64,000 bases of DNA, from NCBI GenBank assembly GCA_021018815.1, contig JAITYX010000005.1:9147501-9211500 (forward strand), in the 5' to 3' direction. The notes beneath the pieces are model-generated. The model made no database searches, was not told where the DNA came from, and worked only from the letters and a program-made list of their open reading frames with translations. Shown here piece after piece: positions 33,309-44,234 of the stretch (positions are counted from its first letter, which is position 1; every line of letters starts with the position of its first letter). This stretch comes from Talinum fruticosum. Taxonomy: Eukaryota > Streptophyta > Magnoliopsida > Caryophyllales > Talinaceae. The position numbers and the translations under genes were made by a program.

Positions 33309-34904
33309 TGACGATCGACACTTTACTCCGCACATTTCGAGTTCTATCAAAGGAATCAGGTATAAGAATTTCTCACTTATAGAGTTTTGATTCCAAGGCA
33401 TTCTCTCGTACCTTAGAAACTTTTCCGAGTGATATACTATTTCCTCTAAGTGTTATAGCAATTACTTCATGTATTCTTGTTTGTCTCTCGAGTGACTCGG
33501 AAAACAAATATGCACTCACGCTTGTCTCACTCGGTTCCGAGTCTCTCATCACTTAGAATTATCGCATGCTCAAATGACTAGTATTTCGCATAACCGCACT
33601 CAGGATTGACTCCATGTTACAGGTCTTATTCTCGTTAAAGTCCGTGCTTCAAGTCTAAACCATGCTTAGTCTAGATCAAGTTTATTTCACTCGATGTTCT
33701 TTATGTAACTTGATTCTCGCTTAGACTAACTCGGATGGAATTTTGAGTTTCATGGATATTAGACTCGAACAATTCCATTCCTTTTCCGACTCGGATAATT
33801 AGTCTCTTAATTATCTTAATTCTATTATTATCTGTGTCTAATCTTGGACCAAAGTATTTTATACTTTGAGAACCAATTTGATTTACTTTTGTAGGTTATT
33901 CAAACGAGGCTACACTTTTTAAATTACAAAAGTAACCGGCTTCAAAATGTCAAATCACCAGCAGACAAGACTTTTTCCACCTCCGAACTAGCCCCGAAGA
34001 TTGCGTCGGGACTGTCGGTTTCCAAAACTAGAAAACTACAACGCTAAGCTAAACGGTGGTTTCCACCTTATCTTTCAAGACACCACCAGTGGTTTTGGGA
34101 CTTCCAAAGCAGTCAAGAACCGTTGCTCAACGTTCATATCTCAACGGATACTTTCGAGTGACTCGGAAAGTTCTTAACAACGGTCATAAAGGACTCTCGG
34201 TCGGAAGATGGAGTCCACGGATATGCTTGCTCGGTCATCTATAAATAGAAGCCAACTCTCAAGACTTGAAGATTGTCGAATCTATTGATAATACACATAC
34301 TTGAGCAAAGTCATTGTATTCATTCTAAATCTTCTACTTACAACTCCCTCTCGTAATTCATTATATTCTGAGTTGTAAGGTGTTGTACTTAGTTACAAAC
34401 ACTCTTTTTACTCTCTAAGTAAGGTCCCTTGACCGAGCTATAGGGGTTAACTCAGCTCGGTTGTCCCTAGCTGTAAGGGTTATCTTAGCTAGGAAGTACT
34501 AGATCGAGATAAGGGAATTTCGAGTCTAGGAAAATTTGTAAGGAGTTGTTTAAGGGAGCAACTCGGGTTCGATCAGTCTATCGTATTTTGTGGACTCAAA
34601 ATAGTGTATTTGACTTCGTGCTTGGATTAGCACGGTCCGTGGTTTTCCGCCCGAGGAGGGTTTCCACGTACTTTCGTGTGCTCACCTTCTAAGTACATTC
34701 TAGACTCAGACAGATTAAAAGCTTTAGCTTTATCCGCTTCTTTGCTCTTCACTGTAATTACGAGTTTATACTTTTCGACCCCATTTTAGACTCGGAATCT
34801 GTTTTGTCTGTTCCCTGCTCAAAAGAGTTTGATTTTCGAAAAATCTTCCATCACCCTATTCACCCCCTCTAGGGTGACTTAGTCTCTCCCCAAGCAATCC
34901 TTCA
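33309..34904 (+). repeat. Copia-C 5' LTR
   Basis: 1596 bp. The start is altered (TGACGATCGACAC against TGAAGACTCGGAC in the 3' copy). TATAAATAG at 34240-34248; ends AATCCTTCA. It retains about 90 bp (from about 34447) that the 3' LTR has lost. Confidence 0.9.
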
Positions 34905-34920
34905 ATTGGTATCGAGCCAA
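34905..34920 (+). other. Copia-C primer-binding site
   Basis: attggtatcgagccaa, close to the complement of initiator Met tRNA (TGGTATCAGAGC with the cag/cg difference seen in all copies here). Confidence 0.85.
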
Positions 34921-34962
34921 GCCTTTCGAAAGGATCTAACAATCCAAAGGTATAAAGATCAA

Positions 34963-36376
34963 ATGGTTTAGAACAACGAAGAGTTCGATGAAGGAAGATC
35001 TTCCAGCAGACCACCAAAATTCAAAGGATCCAACTTCGTGCATCTGGAAGAAACTCATGGAATGTTTCCTCCTGGATCATGATGAAGATGTTTGGGACAT
35101 CATACAACAAGGAAACTACATTCCCATGAAGATAGAAGAATTTAGACTCGTTCCCAAGACAAAGGCCGAGTTTTCTCTAGGTGAAGTAGAGAAGTTCGAA
35201 AGAACTTCAAAGCAATGAACATTCTTATGTGCGCCATCAGCTCGGAAGAATACAACCGAGTGTCTACCTGTGACACGGCCAAAGAAGTGTGGGACACATT
35301 GGTCAACACTTATAAAGGTACAATCCAAGTCGGACAAGCGAAGATCAGCCAATATCTTCACAAATATGAGCTATTCAAGATGGAGTCGAAGAGAACATCA
35401 CTCGGATGTTCATTCGATTTACTCGAGATTACCAACAATCTCAAATCTTTGGGTAAGAAGATGTTCATTCGATTTACTCGAGATAGGGTCCCGGTCCCAA
35501 GGTGCCTACCATAGAGGAGGCTCGGAACCTATCACTTCTAAAGCCAGACGAGCTCATTGGGAAGCTTCTCACTCATGAAATCCACCGAAAGAGGAGGATG
35601 CTGAGGGCAGCACCAAAAAGAACATAGCGCCGAAAGCCTTAGAAACCGGAGAAGCAAATCTGAGTTCCTCCGACTCGAAGAGGATCCCATGGCACTTATT
35701 GCAAAAGGCTTCAAGAGAATGATGAAGCACAAAAGATGGGATAAGAAGCCAAAAGAAGAGTTCTACAGGAAAGACAAGAAGGATAGGAAAGGTAAATACT
35801 CATCTCCCTCAAAGTTTTCTTTGACTAAGAACTCAGTCTGTTTTGAATGTGGCAGCAAGGATCACATAATCGAAGACTCGTCCAAAGAGAAAAAGAGACA
35901 GAAAGAAGAAAAAGGTTGTGATGGCCACATGGAGTGACGAGGACTCATCGAAGATGACGAAGACTCGGATGACTCAAAGTGTCCGATGGCTATCTCCGAC
36001 TCGGAAGTCGAAACAGAGTCAAACTCGGAATTAGACAATGAGGAATCAAATCCTCAAGAGGTAATTGAGTACTTTCTCAAATTCTCCAAAGTTGATTTGG
36101 CCAAGTATATTTTTACTTTGGAAGAAAAGTCCAATTCGGATTCTTCTCGTTTCAAAGAACAACTTGAGTCAATTTCCTTTGAGAGCATTTCCTTGAAAAT
36201 TGAATTGGAAAAACCGAGACTTACATTTAGAGAACTCAAGACAAGTGCTCAATCCAATGAGACCGAGTCCGAGTTACTCGAAAAGAAAATGAGCAGACTA
36301 AAGCAAAAGCTCAATGAGTCTCAAGATCTTGTTTTAAAATTTACTCAAGGTCGAAAAACCTTGACATGCTCCTAGG
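34963..36376 (+). pseudogene. Copia-C gag
   Basis: The ATG at 34963 aligns with those of B (20666) and X (46065), but its third codon is a stop (atg gtt tag where B reads atg gct cgt). Conserved pieces are EFDEGRSSSRPPKFKG, NILMCAISSEEYNRVSTCDT (35215-35275), AKEVWDTLVNTYKG and LIAKGFKRMMKHKRWD (35690). The zinc knuckle CFECGSKDHIIEDS (about 35840-35882) has lost its last Cys. The C-terminal stretch 35986-36375 is acidic with heptad leucines, probably a coiled coil. A 24-bp repeat (35405 and 35461) flanks a rearranged segment. Confidence 0.85.
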
Positions 36377-36379
36377 ATC

Positions 36380-37010
36380 CCAATGTGTCTTTTTCGAAAA
36401 GAAGGTCTTGGTTTCAACAAAGAGGAGGAATCCAATTCCTACTCGGAACTTTTCAAAAGGACTCCAGAACTGTAAAGTTCAGGAAAGCCGAGAGTGGTCC
36501 CATTCATAAAAATGAAAGGAGGATTAAGCCTAGATCAGTTTACAAGAAGAAACCATCTCCTCCAGTTCCCAAAAGAAAAGTTTTTCAAAAGAAAGAGATA
36601 CGGACTCGGTTCTCTACACGGAAGACTCGAGAATCGGACTAAGCCCAAAGTCATTCAAATCTGGGTTCCGAAAAACCTTCTTCCTTAGAAAAGGACCACA
36701 GTAAAGAGTGTTACTGGGTTCGTTAGAGGAAGTGAAAAGGGTTAGATTGTCTCTGTTTTGCAGGTCACTCAGAAGAGATCAAAAGGACATCGGTACCTTG
36801 ACAGTGGATGCTCACATCACATGTCGGAGACTCGGGACTCTTTTCTCGAGTTAGAGAAGCATATAGGAGGAAAAGTCACTTTTGGAGATGACAAGCAAAG
36901 GCAAGATAATTGGGATAGACAAGATTGGAAAGGGAAGCAATCTGGTCAGCCCAGTTTACCTTGTCAAAGGACTAAAGTACAATCTGCTTAGCATCTCTCA
37001 ATTATGTGAT
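36380..37010 (+). pseudogene. Copia-C gag-protease linker and protease
   Basis: A basic Lys-rich linker (36385-36690) leads to the protease motif HRYLDSGCSHHMSET at about 36785-36830, with the catalytic Asp-Ser-Gly intact. It is followed by KVTFGDD, GKIIGIDKIGKG and VSPVYLVKGLKYN (36880-36990). This is the only copy with both the DSG triplet and most of the surrounding fold readable, though in two frames (36758-36991 and 36882-37151). Confidence 0.85.
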
Positions 37011-37931
37011 AAAGGTCAAGAGGTAAGATTCACTCAAACCAAATGTTACATTTCTGATGACATTACCAAGGAGATCAAACTCTCGGGTAAGAGATCAGGT
37101 AACACCTACATTATTTCTCTCTCTAACCCTAGTCGAACTTATCTTTTTTAAAAGCATCACTTCATGATGATTCGTGGAAATGGCATCGTACGTTAGGCCA
37201 TGTTAGCATGCATACTATTGAGAAATTAGCATCTCATGACTTAGTTAGAGGCTTGCCTAACCGTGCTTTCAAGAAAGACAGAGTTTGTGAAGCTTGCACA
37301 AGAGGGAAACAAGTCAGATCATCATTAAAATCTCTGAAGACAATTTCCACATCGAAAGTGCTTGAGCTGCTGCATATGGATTTATGTGGTGAAATCCCTG
37401 TTAAGAGCCTCGGAGGTAAATCATATATACTTGTTATTATTGATGATTATTCACGATTTACCTGGGTGTGTTTTCTTAAGCACAAGAATGAAGCATTCAA
37501 AGAGTTCAGCTTGCTCTGCAGAAAAATCCAAGTTGAGTCTCGGACTCGGATCCAGAGAATTCGAACTCACCATGGAAGGGAGTTCGACTACTCGGAATTC
37601 TCGAGTTTTGTGATAAAAATGGTATTTCTCACAATTTCTTAGCACCAAGAGCTCCTCAACAGAATGGAGTAGTGGAGAGAAAGAACAAAACTCTTGAAGA
37701 AATAGGAAGGACAATGATGATTGAGCACAATCTACCTTACTATTTCCGGGCCGAGGCGATCAACACAGACCAACTACACTTTGAACAGATGCCTCATCGG
37801 ACCCATATTAAAGAAAACACCTTACGAGCTCTACAAAGGGAAGAAACCCAATATTTCATATTTCAAGCCTTTTGGATGCAAATGTTTGGTTCATAATAAT
37901 GGTAAGGATCACCTGACCAAGTTTGATGCTC
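37011..37931 (+). pseudogene. Copia-C pre-integrase and integrase, catalytic Asp changed to His
   Basis: The open segment 37208-37642 covers the pre-integrase domain (LASHDLVRGLPNRAF, then CEACTRGKQ with its Cys pair) and the integrase core HMDLCGEIPVKSLGG and IDDYSRFTWV. The second catalytic position reads RTHHGREF, where B, X and A read RTDH, so the Asp is replaced by His (about 37567). The Glu motif VVERKNKTLEE (about 37668) survives in another frame. If the change is real and not a read error, this integrase would be inactive. Confidence 0.85.
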
Positions 37932-38113
37932 GGTCGGATGAAGGTATTTTTCTAGGTTATTCATCTCATAGTAAAGCTTATCGCATTTTTAATAAGAGAA
38001 CTAAAAAAGTGGAAGAAAGCATGGTCGGATGAAGGTATTTTTCTAGGTTATTCATCTCATAGTAAAGCTTATCGCATTTTTAATAAGAGAACTAACAAAG
38101 TGGAAGAAAGCAT
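37932..38113 (+). repeat. 91-bp tandem duplication in Copia-C
   Basis: 37932-38022 and 38023-38113 are two near-identical head-to-tail copies beginning ggtcggatgaagg (one difference, ctaaaaaag/ctaacaaag). 91 is not a multiple of three, so it shifts the frame in the integrase-RT linker. Confidence 0.92.
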
Positions 38114-39360
38114 CCACGTTGTGTTTGATGAGCTTGAACAGGAAAAACCAAGTGAATCTTCATACTCGGATCCGAAGCTCAGCAGAAAAGATGATAGTGA
38201 TGAACATGAATCTACCAAGATTCAAACTCAACCAACTCGGAATGAAGCAACTTAGAATAATGTGACTCGAACGAGTCAACCCAAGAGTCTGCTCGGAATG
38301 AACAAGCTTTTGAAGATCGAGCGAGTTCAACCTATAAATCCGGTGAATCGGAGAACGAGTAGAGCATTCAAGTATGCTTCTAGTCACCCACTAGAAAACA
38401 TATTATCCGATATCAACAGTAGGGTAAGAACTCGTTCCTCTTTTTAAAATCTATGTGCATTCACTGCATTCATTTCATTAACCGAACCCAAAAATGCACT
38501 AGAGGCCCTAAATGAACCTGAATGGGTAGAGGCCATGCAAGAGGAACTCAATCAATTCGAAAGAAACCAAGTCTAGACTCGACCAAACGACCTTCCGACC
38601 AACCAGTCATAGGAACCAAATGGGTTTTCAAGAACAAACTGGATGAAGGTGGGTTGGTAGTCGAAACAAGGCTAGACTTGTGGCTCAAGGTTACAATCAA
38701 GAAGAAGGGATTGATTGTGGGGAAACCTTTGCACCTGTTGCCGAATTGAAGCCATTAGAATCCTATTGGCATTTGCATCTAGCATGAATATCAAATTATA
38801 TCAAATGGATGTTAAGTGTGCCTTTCTCAATGGTTTTATAGAAGAGGAAGTCTATGTCGAGCAATCTCCTGGATTTGAAAACTCAGAATTTCCAGATTAT
38901 GTTTTCAAACTTCAAAAAGCTCTTTACGGTCTTAAACAAGCTCCCAGAGCTTGGTATGAAAGACTCGAGCAATTTCTTGGTTCAAAATGATTTTAGAAGG
39001 GGTCAGATTGATAAGACTCTCTTTATAAGAACCAAGGGGAAAGATTTTCTTATCATTCAAATTTATGTTGATGATATAATATTTAGAGCTACTAATGAAA
39101 TTCCGTGCCGAGAATTTTCCGAGTTAATGAGTCGAGAATTTCAAATGAGTATGATGGGAGAACTCGAATTTCTTCCTTGGTCTACAAATCAAACAACACA
39201 AAGATGGAATCTATGTCCATCAATCAAAGTATACCAAGGAGCTGCTGAAGTAATACAAACTCCAAGATGCAAAACACACAGCTACACCCATGAGCAGCGA
39301 AGTATAAAACTTGACCCGGACGAGAAAGGTAAAGCAATAGATCGAAACTCTATCGAGGTA
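38114..39360 (+). pseudogene. Copia-C integrase-RT linker and reverse transcriptase
   Basis: EWVEAMQEELNQFERNQV (about 38520), GTKWVFKNKLDEGG (about 38610), then the open segment 38715-38990 with MDVKCAFLNGFIEEEVYVEQ and [17 protein letters not shown]. After a frame shift near 38985 comes QIYVDDIIFRATNEI (about 39055-39105), with an intact YVDD box, then a drifted FLGLQIKQ region. It ends at the RNase H connection. Confidence 0.85.
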
Positions 39361-40012
39361 TGATTGGATCTTTGCTATATCTTACTTCCAGCCGGCCGGA
39401 TATAACATTCGAGTGTATGTTTATGAACAAGATTCTAAGCTAACCCAAAAGAATCACATCTCACTGCGGTGAAGAGAATATTCGAGATATCTCGCAGGGA
39501 CTCCGAACTTAGGTCTATGATACTCAAGAGACTCGAACCGACTCGTCACTCGGATACTCGGATGCTGATTACGCTGGATACGAAGTTGATAGAAAGAGCA
39601 CTTTAGGAGCGGGCCAATTTTTGGGTCAATCCTTAATATCCTCGGCACTCAAAGAAGCAAAACTCAGTAGCTCTATCAACTGCCGAAGTTGAGTATATTG
39701 TAGCTGAAGCATGCTGTTCTCAGATTTTATGGATAAAGCAACACTTGTGAGATCTTGGACTTACATTCACATCGGTTCCAATCAAGTGTGATAATCAGAG
39801 TGCAATCAGTATCACCAAAAATCCGGTTCAAGCACTCAAAAACAAAACACATTGAGGTCAAGTATCATTTCTTAAGAGACCATTATGAGAAAGGTGATAT
39901 TGAACTTGAATTCATTCCTACTAATCTTCAATTAGCTGATATCTTTACTAAGCCTCTTAGTGAAGATCAGCTTTGCTTTATTAGGAATGAGCTTGGAATG
40001 TTAAATGCTTAA
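39361..40012 (+). pseudogene. Copia-C RNase H and pol C-terminus
   Basis: The core pieces SRPDI-F, NLGL and STAEVEYI are scattered over frames. The terminal open segment 39755-40012 contains KHIEVKYHFLRDHYEKGDIE, LEFIPTNLQLADIFTKPLSE and DQLCFIRNELGMLNA and ends at TAA (40010-40012), which defines the pol C-terminus for the whole family in this window. Confidence 0.8.
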
Positions 40013-40259
40013 TTATGTGCTTTCTTTATGATAATCTCATTGCATGATTATATGTTATGTGCTTTCAAAATCGCTAATAACCATTTATTCAGTTGATTTA
40101 GTGATACTGAGCTAATAGTTATTATTTATTTCTAGTTTCGAGTCACTCGAAACTTATCCGAGTCAAACTCGGATGTTGAGAAAACTGGACATCAAATCTC
40201 TCGGAATCATCTCTAGATAAGTGGAGAGTTTCGTAATTTATTTTCAAAATCTTTTTCTC

Positions 40260-40429
40260 TCTCTCGCTCGCTGTGATCGGACTTCTAGCCGTTGCAAGTC
40301 AAACCGCTAGAATTTGAACCGTTGAGAAGAGAACCATCACACCGGTCTCGAGGTGACTGATGAAAGAGCCGAGTCGAACGAATTTATAAATAGCGCTGCG
40401 TTAAAGGACGATTATTTTCCTATAAATAG
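40260..40429 (+). promoter_or_regulatory. Internal promoter-like region of Copia-C with two TATA boxes
   Basis: tataaatag occurs twice, at 40385-40393 and 40421-40429, 287 and 251 bp before the extra ORF ATG (40672). agccgttg and gaaccgttgag motifs lie upstream (about 40287 and 40317). A CT-rich leader follows. Confidence 0.55.
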
Positions 40430-40671
40430 CACCTATTCTCCTTCGTCTCGCTACTTTACATTTCATTTACTCTGTCTCTCAAAAGCAAAACTTCTCGCGG
40501 AAGCTCTCTACGTCTACGAGTGACCTCTGGACATTTTCAAGCGACGTGAAGCTCATCTCAAGTAAGCTTGATCGCTTTCAACTCTTTCTTCTGCTCTTTT
40601 TCTTTCACTCTCGTTGACCTACTCTCTTTTACTTTCTCTCAAAGTTTCATTTCTCTCTTTTCTTCCTCAAA

Positions 40672-42320
40672 ATGCCTAAGAGAGGTTCTCACCCCGACTT
40701 TCTTAGCTCTTCCTCAAAGAAGCCACACACAAAAAGCCAAGAAGGCTCATCCACTTCTAAACCCGTTGTCACCCAAAGATCTTGTGCCTGGACGACAAGT
40801 TCTTTCCAACCACAAAATTCTCGTGGTTGCCCCACATCCAAACAACCGGTATTTATAACTTTCTTTGTTTCAGCGAGTTCATATATCCTGAACTCGTATC
40901 CGAGTTTTACACTCATCCGACAAGCTCGAAGGTGTCCTAACCTCCGGGGTTCAGAACATCACTCGTTCGTATAAGCACCTCCCTTCTCCATCGACTGTTC
41001 AAGGTCTCCTCTCTTTTCTTGAACAAGCAACCCCATTCTTTTCACTCGAAGTCGCCGACGACTTCTTTGAAAAATACGCAAAAGAGTTACCCGAGTCACG
41101 CAAAAATTTTTTAGTGACTCAGCTCAGGTCGAAGCACGTCTTCGTGCTTCCCGCTGATGAGAACTTTCTTCTCTCAACATTCGAGTAAGGAGAACCGCAA
41201 CTCCAAGCATTTGAAAGCTCTTTTTGACATTCTTGAGGGCTACAAAGTAGACCTCTTCCCTCTATCATTGAGCGGATGGCAGCTGTGCCAGCTCAACTAA
41301 AAATAACAAGAACACCCCTCTCCCTTTCGGTGCTCTTCTCACCCTTGTATTCAAACAATTCAAAGTTCCTCTCCCCTCGGACCTAAACGTTGTTTCTAAG
41401 GTCGTTGTTGTTGTCGGCAAAAGGAACTTCGGGGTATGGGTACCAGGAGACTCTACCTGGTATCTAGGTACACAACTCGAGTTGAGGCCTCCTTCTCCGT
41501 CTCGGACTCAAAAAGAAGCCCCTCTTTCTCTCCCTACCCTACCTGCTGGTGCTTCCACCTCGCCTATTTCCAGGACTCTCTCCTCCATTTTCTCCTCCAC
41601 TTTCCTCGGACAAAATCAGCTTTGTGTCCTCATAATTCAAGGACATGCTCCGATCATTCAAGACTCGTCTATCGGTTTATGACCATTAACCAAAAAACAG
41701 CCCAATCTCAAATTCGAGAGCAAGTAAGACTCGCTACTTGAAATGAAGGCCTTGGTGAAGGAGCAAAAGGAGCCGATCGAGTTCCTCCATGAGAGAAGGT
41801 CCAAGGCAGCTTAGGACCATGGCGACTCGGACACATCTGCAGCGTCCTCAAGCTCCGGCCAAGACCTCCTCGAAAGCGGGAGGACGAAGAAGCGGACCAA
41901 GAAGAAGCAGACGCCGAGGAGCTCGCGGGCGAGGCAGCTCCTTCCGGGCAAGGGGAGGCACAAAAGAAGAAGAAGGAAGGACCGTAGAGGGTAAAAATGC
42001 TCCTCAAGCTCAAATGGAAGTACTCAGCTCAAACAACAGTCCAAGTGGGTCGAAGACCTAGCTGCATAAGGACAAACCGCAGCGGGTCGGCCGAGCAGCA
42101 CCTCTCCAGCCTACCGAGGTCCACGGGGAGGAACCTCTAGATCCTCTCGTTCGGGTCAGCCACTCGGAGCCGAGCCCTTGACGGTGATCCCTGTCCTCCC
42201 TCCGTTACGCTCAAGCACATCATCAAGATCCTATCGGCGCCGGCGTACCTCTCGCCCTCCTCTTCTACTCGGACAACCCCTCTCCCTCGTAGGCGCCATG
42301 CACTCGTGTCACAATTCCGA
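40672..42320 (+). pseudogene. Copia-C extra third ORF
   Basis: Starts ATGCCTAAGAGAGG (MPKRGSHPDFLSSSSKKPHT) and extends to about 42320. The middle shows the same blocks as Copia-B: FCFSEFIYPEL-like (about 40860), LLHRLFKVSS-like (about 40985), EVADDFFEKYAKELPESRK (about 41050-41105), the helix-prone TINQKTAQSQIREQ (about 41690) and an acidic Glu/Ala-rich stretch (about 41910) with a Pro/Ser tail (VLPPLRSSTSS, about 42190). It is in several frames. No signal peptide, transmembrane segment or enzyme motif is visible. It is retained in all four copies, so it was probably useful to the element. Confidence 0.7.
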
Positions 42321-42713
42321 AGTCTGCAAGATTCTTCTTCTTCCCGGAATATTTTTACTTATCTCTTTTGTCCGGACATCAAATTTGTACTAATTGTTGT
42401 TTTTGCTGAAAGGCAAGGGGAGAAATATAGTTACAAAAACTTGTTGTTTTGTTTAGGGGAGTTTCTCACTCTCTCTCTCTCGTGTATATTCTTTAACTTC
42501 AATGAACTAATGCATTCCCTTTCAATTCTCTCGAGTTCATTGTTTAATGCAAGCCTTTCGAGATTAAATTCATTTGATTGATAATTGTTGACTATCTATA
42601 TTGTATAATCTGTTACTTTAATAATACTTTACTTGTCTTATTTTCTACGCAAGTATACAAAAACAGATCTTTATCACTAACAAAGTTTCTGTCTAAGTGT
42701 GGAATGCCTTTCA
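42321..42713 (+). other. Copia-C 3' untranslated stretch
   Basis: T-rich sequence aligning with 27063-27448 in Copia-B; no gene seen. Confidence 0.6.
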
Positions 42714-42728
42714 TCAAAAAGGGGAGAT
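42714..42728 (+). other. Copia-C polypurine tract
   Basis: caaaaaggggagatt up to the LTR start TGAAGACTCGGAC at 42729. Confidence 0.88.
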
Positions 42729-44234
42729 TGAAGACTCGGACTTTACTCCGTATATTTCGAGTTTTATCAAAGGAATCAGGTATAAGAATTTCTCACTTAT
42801 AGAGTTTTGATTCCAAGGCATTCTCTCGTACCTTAGAAACTTTTCTCGAGTGATATAGTATTTCCTCTAAGTGATATAGCAATTACTTCATGTATTCTTG
42901 TTTGTCTCCGAGTGACTCGGAAAACGGATATGCACTCACGTTGTCTCACTCAGCTCCGAGTCTCTCATCACTTAGAATTATCGCTTGCTCAAATCATTAG
43001 TATTTCGCATAACCGCACTCAAGACCGACTCCATGTTACAGGTCTTATTCTGTTAAAGTCGCGCTTCTAGTCCGAACCATGCTTAGTCTAGATCAAGTTT
43101 ATTTCACTCTAATGTTCTTTATGTAACTTGATTCTCGCTTAGACTAACTCGGATGGAATTTTGAGTTTCATGGATATTAGATTCAGAAAATTTCATCCCT
43201 TTTTGACTCGGATAATTAGTCTCTTAATTATCTTAATTCTATTATTATCTCGTGTCTAATCTTGGACCAAAGTATTTTATACTTTGAGAACCAATTTGAT
43301 TTACTTTTGTAGGTTATTCAAACGAGGCTACACTTTTTAAATTACAAAAGTAACCGGCTTCAAAATGTCAAATCACCAAGCAGACAAGACTTTTTCCACC
43401 TCGACCTAGCCCCGTAAGATTGCGTCGAGATTGTCCGTTTCCAAAACTGGAAAACTACAACGCCAAGCTAAACGGTGGTTTCCACCTTATCTTTCAAGAC
43501 ACCACCAGTGGTTTTGGGACTTCCAAAGAAGTCAAGAACCGTTGCTCAACGTTCATATCTCAACGGATACTTTCGAGTGACTCGGAAAGTTCTTAACAAC
43601 TCGTCATAAAGGACTCTCGGTCGGAAGATGGACTCCATGGATATGTTGCTCAGTCATCTATAAATAGAAGCCAACTCTCAAGACTTGAAGATTGCCGAAT
43701 CTATTGATAATACACATACTTGAGCAAAGTCATTGTATTCATTCTCAATCTTCTACTTACAACTCCCACTCTGTAATTCATTATATTCCGAGTTGTAAGG
43801 TCTTGTACTTAGTTACAAACACTCTTTTCTTACTTTCTAAGTAAGGCCCTTTGATTGAGCTGTAGGGGTTAACTTTAAGGGAGCAACTCGAGTTCGGTCA
43901 GTCTCATCGTATTTTGTGGACTCAAAATAGTGGATTTGACTTCGTGCTTGGATTAGCACGGTCCGTGGTTTTCTGCCCCAGGAGGGTTTCCACATACTTT
44001 CTGTGTTCTCACCTTCCGGGTACATTCTAGACTCGGACAGCATTAAAAGCTTCGACTTTATCTCGCTTCTATGCTCTTCACTGCAATTCCGAGTTCATAC
44101 TTTTCGACCCCATTTTAGACTCATAATCTATTTCTGTCTATTCCCTGCTCAAAAGAGTTTTATTTTCAAAAAATCTTCCATCACCCTATTCACCCCCTCT
44201 AGGGTGACTTAGTCTCTCCCCAAGCAAACCTTCA
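42729..44234 (+). repeat. Copia-C 3' LTR (internally deleted)
   Basis: 1506 bp against 1596 in the 5' LTR. At about 43871 the sequence passes from ggggttaac straight to tttaagggagcaac, skipping about 90 bp found at 34457-34550. Ends GCAAACCTTCA. Confidence 0.9.

Larger units (their letters stand above)
33309..44234 (+). mobile_element. Copia-C: full-length SIRE/Maximus-like element
   Basis: The most complete copy: 5' LTR 33309-34904, primer site 34905, gag, protease, integrase, RT, RNase H, internal TATA boxes, extra ORF, polypurine tract and 3' LTR 42729-44234. It inserted antiparallel into Copia-X just upstream of the protease region; Copia-X coding sense is continuous from 44235 to 33308. 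No clean target duplication (acc shared). Frames are broken. It has a 91-bp tandem duplication, an Asp-to-His change in integrase and a roughly 90-bp deletion in the 3' LTR. Confidence 0.92.
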
